Positions 61,089 through 64,000 of a DNA stretch of 64,000 nucleotides are shown piece after piece; position 1 is the stretch's first letter, and every line of letters begins with the position of its first letter. A program made the position numbers and the translations under genes. The stretch covers positions 25,171 to 89,170 of the forward strand of contig JARGGJ010000003.1 in the NCBI GenBank assembly GCA_029210915.1. The letters run 5' to 3'. The stretch comes from Patescibacteria group bacterium. GTDB lineage: Bacteria; Patescibacteriota; Patescibacteriia; 2-12-FULL-60-25. The notes under the pieces were generated by a model, which had not been told where the DNA came from, did not search any database, and saw only the letters and a list, made by a program, of their open reading frames with translations.

Positions 61089-61490
61089 CTAAGTTGAAAC
61101 AATACCGCAATGTTTCTCTAAAACCTCTACTCTTTCGGTTAAGCGAAACATACCATGTGATATCATCACCATTTCTTGATCATGTTTTTCTCCCAGTTTC
61201 ACCAAATAATCCAATGTATTCATAATTTTATCTACATTGTTTTCGGTTCGTTTCGTCGTATATATTAACATTTCCAGTTTATCATCATGCTCTAAAGTTT
61301 TCTTTGCTAAAAACTCAAGTTGATCATCATGATTATCTAATCTTTTTTCAACATTATCAAATCTACGGTCAATCTCATCAAAACGACGGTCATGTTCATC
61401 AAAACGACGATCATACTCAATAAATTTAGCATCATGCGCATCAAAACGACCATCATGTTCTTTTAGCTTGTTTAAAATCTCCTCCGTCAT
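61089..61490 (-). CDS. Coiled-coil protein with HDRRFDE repeats
   Basis: 133 residues made almost entirely of a coiled coil: heptads EHDRRFDEIDRRFDNVEKRL repeat from about residue 10 to 70, then KHDQEM and a C-terminal RVEVLEKHCGI. Similar heptad proteins occur widely in Patescibacteria and are unassigned. A role in oligomerisation or tethering can only be guessed. Monocistronic. Confidence 0.75.
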   Translation of the reverse strand: MTEEILNKLKEHDGRFDAHDAKFIEYDRRFDEHDRRFDEIDRRFDNVEKRLDNHDDQLEFLAKKTLEHDDKLEMLIYTTKRTENNVDKIMNTLDYLVKLGEKHDQEMVMISHGMFRLTERVEVLEKHCGIVST

Positions 61491-61645
61491 ATATTTGGTA
61501 ACTTTAATAATAAATCGTCAAACGTCTAACGTCAAACTGCACCAGTCTTAACGTCATAACGTCGTAAAGTAATAACGTACGAACCGACCGATCAGACCCG
61601 TTATGACGTTAAGACATTAAGACTTGTCCCTATCATAACTTGTCC
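61491..61645. repeat. Repeat words between the coiled-coil and recombinase genes
   Basis: GTCAAACGTCTAACGTCAAAC, CGTCATAACGTCGTAAAG and GTTATGACGTTAAGAC words, the same family seen before ndk and rpmF. Confidence 0.65.
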
Positions 61646-62461
61646 CTAAAGCGGACTTTTTATGGTTTTCAATTTATTCGACGTCACTTGTGTATACAAT
61701 TGAGTAGTCCTGATATTTTGATGCCCAAGCAAGGATTGCACATAACGTACATCAACTCCATTCTCCAGCACATGCGTTGCAAAGCTATGCCTAAGCGAAT
61801 GAAAAGTCGCCGGCTTTGTTACCCCTGTCGCTTTTACCGCCCGATCAAAAACATTCTGAATCGACTTCTCCACTAACCTCCCTCCCCTCTCACTATTAAA
61901 CAGATAATCACTCCCCGGTTTCCCAACCGTAAACAATTTCAAATCCTCCATCAACTTTTCGGGCAATAAAGTTAATCGATCCTTTTTACCTTTAGCTTGT
62001 TTTACATGAATCGTCCCCTCATCAAACTGCAAATCTTGAACTCGCAACCTAACAACCTCACTTACCCGCAAACCCGCACCATATGCCAATGAAATCATAG
62101 TACGATGCTTAATGTTGGCAATCGACTCAATAACCCGCCCAATCTCTTCACGAGATAACACCACCGGCAATTTCTTCGATCTCTTGGCAAACTTTAAATC
62201 AATCCTCACTCTCAACTTCAAAGTTTGTAAGTAATAAAACTTCACCGCCATCAAACTCAAATTCACCGTCTGCGGAGCATAACCCTTCTCTTGCTTCATT
62301 AATAAATACCTCCTCAAATTCTCTACACTGCAAAACCGTTCACCTTCGGGATAATAACCAAGATAATCCCGTATTGCAGAACAATAAGATTTGATGGTCT
62401 TACGGCTATAATTCCGCAAAACCATCTCCTCCTCCGCCCTCTTCAAACATTCATGTATCAT
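61646..62461 (-). CDS. Tyrosine recombinase, integron-integrase-like layout
   Basis: 271 residues. N-terminal SAM-like domain (SRKTIKSYCSAIRDYLGYY) and catalytic domain with Arg in GAGLRVSEVVRLR, Lys in KGKKDR, HSLRHSFATHV, GHQ and Tyr in TTQLYTQ. VTKPATFHSLRHSFAT is close to the IntI consensus (ITKPATPHTLRHSFAT), yet the extra I2 helix insertion typical of IntI is not seen, so it may be a XerC/D-like enzyme. It is divergent from the gene at 62618, the arrangement of an integron integrase and first cassette. Confidence 0.88.
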   Translation of the reverse strand: MIHECLKRAEEEMVLRNYSRKTIKSYCSAIRDYLGYYPEGERFCSVENLRRYLLMKQEKGYAPQTVNLSLMAVKFYYLQTLKLRVRIDLKFAKRSKKLPVVLSREEIGRVIESIANIKHRTMISLAYGAGLRVSEVVRLRVQDLQFDEGTIHVKQAKGKKDRLTLLPEKLMEDLKLFTVGKPGSDYLFNSERGGRLVEKSIQNVFDRAVKATGVTKPATFHSLRHSFATHVLENGVDVRYVQSLLGHQNIRTTQLYTQVTSNKLKTIKSPL

Positions 62462-62466
62462 AAAAA

Positions 62467-62489
62467 CCTCGTTAATAATTACACGAGGC
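62467..62489 (-). promoter_or_regulatory. Terminator-like hairpin in the recombinase leader
   Basis: On the minus strand GCCTCGT...ACGAGG-type stem (CCTCGT/ACGAGG) followed by TTTTT that runs into ATG at 62461. Lying downstream of the predicted promoter, it could attenuate the recombinase. Confidence 0.55.
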
Positions 62490-62513
62490 TCACGCGCCCT
62501 ACACCTAATTTAC

Positions 62514-62541
62514 ATAATACACACCTTCCTATATTATGCAA
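62514..62541 (-). promoter_or_regulatory. Promoter of the recombinase
   Basis: Minus-strand TTGCAT (62536-62541), 16-base spacer, TATTAT (62514-62519). Confidence 0.5.
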
Positions 62542-62549
62542 GATGTGGA

Positions 62550-62595
62550 CATCTAAACGAATTGTTTTCGTATAGATACGAGTTATATGAAATTG
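62550..62595 (+). other. Possible attI-like insertion site
   Basis: GTTATATGAAATTG at 62582-62595 begins the cassette-like region; the same pattern GTTAACTGAAATAT follows the attC-like site at 63406. A short palindrome CGTATAGATACG lies just before it. Boundaries of an integrated cassette would look like this. Confidence 0.4.
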
Positions 62596-62617
62596 TGCTA
62601 ATTTTTAAATCACAACT

Positions 62618-63292
62618 ATGAAAAATGTTTTTTTAGTTTTCGGATATGGTATCCCAAAGGATATTCATAAGGATGAAAATTATAATTTTTATCTAAAAAT
62701 GGTCTTTAATAAGATCTATGATTTTGTAATTAAACAAAACATTAATAATCCCATCATAATTTGCAGCGGCGGCAAAACAGACATGTTTAAGCCGTACAAA
62801 AGAACAGAGGCAGAAGAAATGATCAAGTTGCTTAAAAAGCTCGCTATAAGACCATTTTTAAAAACGTTCACAAAAGATTGGCTTTTTCTGCCAGAGAAAA
62901 AATCCCTTTCTACATTGGAGAATTTTATTAACTGCAAAGCACTTTTGAAAGATAAGAAAATCAACAAAGCCAATCTTTATGTTTTTTGTGAGCAAACTCG
63001 CGAAAAGCGTATAAAAGCTGTTGGTAAAAAGATATTTGATAAAAATTATAATTTTCAAGTTGTACCTATAGACTTTGATGTTTCATCTAACCGATATATT
63101 AATCCTAAATTTTTGGTCAAGAAAGAACGCGCTGAGCTTAAACATTCCTTATGGGCACTTGAGTCTTCCGAAAACCTAAAAAAACATCATGAGCTATTCC
63201 AAGAAAAAATCGACTATCTTAGGAAAGCAGGTCCTGATGTACACGTAGAAGCTGTAAAGGAATGGTGGGAAAAGAAACTAAAAGAAATTTGA
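62618..63292 (+). CDS. DUF218 / YdcF-like protein, candidate gene cassette
   Basis: 224 residues. NVFLVFGYGIP and NNPIIICSGGKTD with KRTEAEEM, followed by EKKSLSTLENF, follow the DUF218 (ElyC/SanA/YdcF) pattern, in which a GxG/SGG loop and a conserved Glu and Ser-Thr-x-x-Asn form the active region. Such proteins act in cell-envelope biogenesis in other bacteria; no membrane segment is seen here. AT-rich codon use. Its end lies about 20 bases before the attC-like site. Confidence 0.82.
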   Translation: MKNVFLVFGYGIPKDIHKDENYNFYLKMVFNKIYDFVIKQNINNPIIICSGGKTDMFKPYKRTEAEEMIKLLKKLAIRPFLKTFTKDWLFLPEKKSLSTLENFINCKALLKDKKINKANLYVFCEQTREKRIKAVGKKIFDKNYNFQVVPIDFDVSSNRYINPKFLVKKERAELKHSLWALESSENLKKHHELFQEKIDYLRKAGPDVHVEAVKEWWEKKLKEI

Positions 63293-63310
63293 AAAAAAAT
63301 TAGCACAACA

Positions 63311-63413
63311 TCATATAACACTGGATATGCGGTTCCGCTCCCTCTGGTCGCTACACCCATATTTGCCTCCGCTAACGCTACGGCAAATATCGCATATCCA
63401 GGAACGTTAACTG
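63311..63413 (+). other. attC-like recombination site
   Basis: R''-like TATAAC (63314-63319), arm CTGGATATGCG (63321-63331), a 27-base asymmetric bulge, inner stem ATATTTGCC/GGCAAATAT (63359-63367, 63382-63390), arm CGCATATCCAG (63391-63401), and core GAACGTTAAC (63402-63411). Perfect 11-bp and 9-bp arms with unpaired bases and a GTTA core at the outer end match the attC design. Confidence 0.6.
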
Positions 63414-63496
63414 AAATATTCCTTATTTTCAAATTTCTTTTTTTCTTTCATAAGGGGAAATATGATGTCCATCCGTATACTCGATTGGGCTTTAAA

Positions 63497-63525
63497 AAAA
63501 ACATCAAGTTAAATGGATGTTTTTA
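63497..63525 (+). terminator. Terminator after the attC-like site
   Basis: AAACATC, AAGTTAAATG, GATGTTT and T-run. It may close the cassette region. Only a 15-codon frame lies between the site and this hairpin. Confidence 0.65.
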
Positions 63526-63596
63526 AATATAAGTGTATGCACGGAACCGCCGAGTGAACCACGTGTATGTGTAATCATCGGCAGTTCCAGTACCCC

Positions 63597-63860
63597 TCAG
63601 CAACCTGCGTGCACCAGTCGGTTCTTTTGATCCAGCTTATCCCGCAGTTCGTATTCGTCGAAAGTTATCATCCGATTGGGTTCTTCTTCGAAAATGATGT
63701 ATAGCAATTCGCCGCGCGAGTCTTTAGGACGCCCGCCTCGGGCATCCCATGCTTGAAGGATCACTTCGTCAACATTGCATGGAAAATCCGAGCGCTCAAT
63801 CACCAGGACGGCGTTCATGGGAGTTGGCAGTGTGTTTGGGGGTTTCGAATCAACGTACAT
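63597..63860 (-). CDS. Small orphan protein, unknown function
   Basis: 87 residues, MYVDSKPPNTLPTPMNAVLV. Central strands (AVLVIERSDFPCNVDEVILQ) and ELLYIIFEEEPNRMITFDEY suggest a small alpha/beta domain; not recognised. AGGAGG six bases before ATG and a promoter at 63891-63919 support it. It lies convergent with the cassette-like region. Confidence 0.7.
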   Translation of the reverse strand: MYVDSKPPNTLPTPMNAVLVIERSDFPCNVDEVILQAWDARGGRPKDSRGELLYIIFEEEPNRMITFDEYELRDKLDQKNRLVHAGC

Positions 63861-63890
63861 GGTTCCTCCTCTGATTAGGACTGACGAATA

Positions 63891-63919
63891 TGTATATCAT
63901 AAAAAAGTGAACTCGTCAA
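63891..63919 (-). promoter_or_regulatory. Promoter of the 87-residue orphan
   Basis: Minus-strand TTGACG (63914-63919), 17-base spacer, TATACA (63891-63896). Confidence 0.65.
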
Positions 63920-64000
63920 GTGCATGTACAGTTAACCTCTAAGGGTAACTATCTAGGCATCTAAGGGTAACTAAGGTTAACTAAGCCAATTATGCCCGGT

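Overview
The window looks like a chromosomal segment of a Candidate Phyla Radiation (Patescibacteria) bacterium, probably on the Paceibacteria side. This is inferred from family content, not from a search. The signs are: a DUF4012 protein in a surface-polysaccharide operon; an L32 with no zinc cysteines; ribosomal proteins L22, L23 and L19 and NusB with Lys/Glu/Pro-rich tails; a VirB2/TrbC-like pilin-type exported protein; many unrecognised small proteins; and housekeeping genes whose promoters sit almost on the start codon without a Shine-Dalgarno site. TGA is used as an ordinary stop, which argues against the recoded CPR lineages. No rRNA operon or CRISPR array is present. Seven tRNAs are visible: Arg-TCG, Pro-TGG, Gly-TCC, Phe-GAA, Ile-GAT, Ile-TAT and Leu-CAG.

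Layout. 1-11.3 kb: the str and S10 ribosomal clusters on the minus strand (rpsL-rpsG-fusA, then tuf-rpsJ-rplC-rplD-rplW-rplB-rpsS-rplV-rpsC), with two self-contained orphan genes inserted on the plus strand between fusA and tuf. 11.4-17.3 kb: membrane proteins, an M50 protease, L28, a LOG-family enzyme and a divergent histidine-phosphatase-like protein. 17.48-17.69 kb: a compact structured RNA that I could not assign to a class. 17.9-26.7 kb: ndk, rpmF, nusB, rnc, pyrF, an NlpC/P60 protein and several orphans. 27.1-32.0 kb: a GC-rich five-gene island with a strong promoter, a long folded leader and hairpin-packed spacers, one of which holds a tRNA-like element. 32-38 kb: a glycosyltransferase/DUF4012/repeat-protein operon. 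39-46 kb: tRNAs embedded in a modular palindromic repeat family, two lipoproteins, a flavin reductase and rnhB. 46-61 kb: rluA, gmk, rplS, uvrA, a pilin-like protein with a DsbA partner, secG and a peptide-binding protein. 61.6-63.5 kb: a tyrosine recombinase divergent from a single gene that is followed by an attC-like site, which is an integron-like layout.

Two classes of genes stand out. Housekeeping genes have no Shine-Dalgarno site and often look leaderless. About seventeen genes, mostly unrecognised orphans plus the GC-rich island, have strong Shine-Dalgarno sites and often their own sigma70-type promoter and hairpin terminator. Intergenic DNA is unusually rich in short repeated words and in palindromes nested inside other palindromes.
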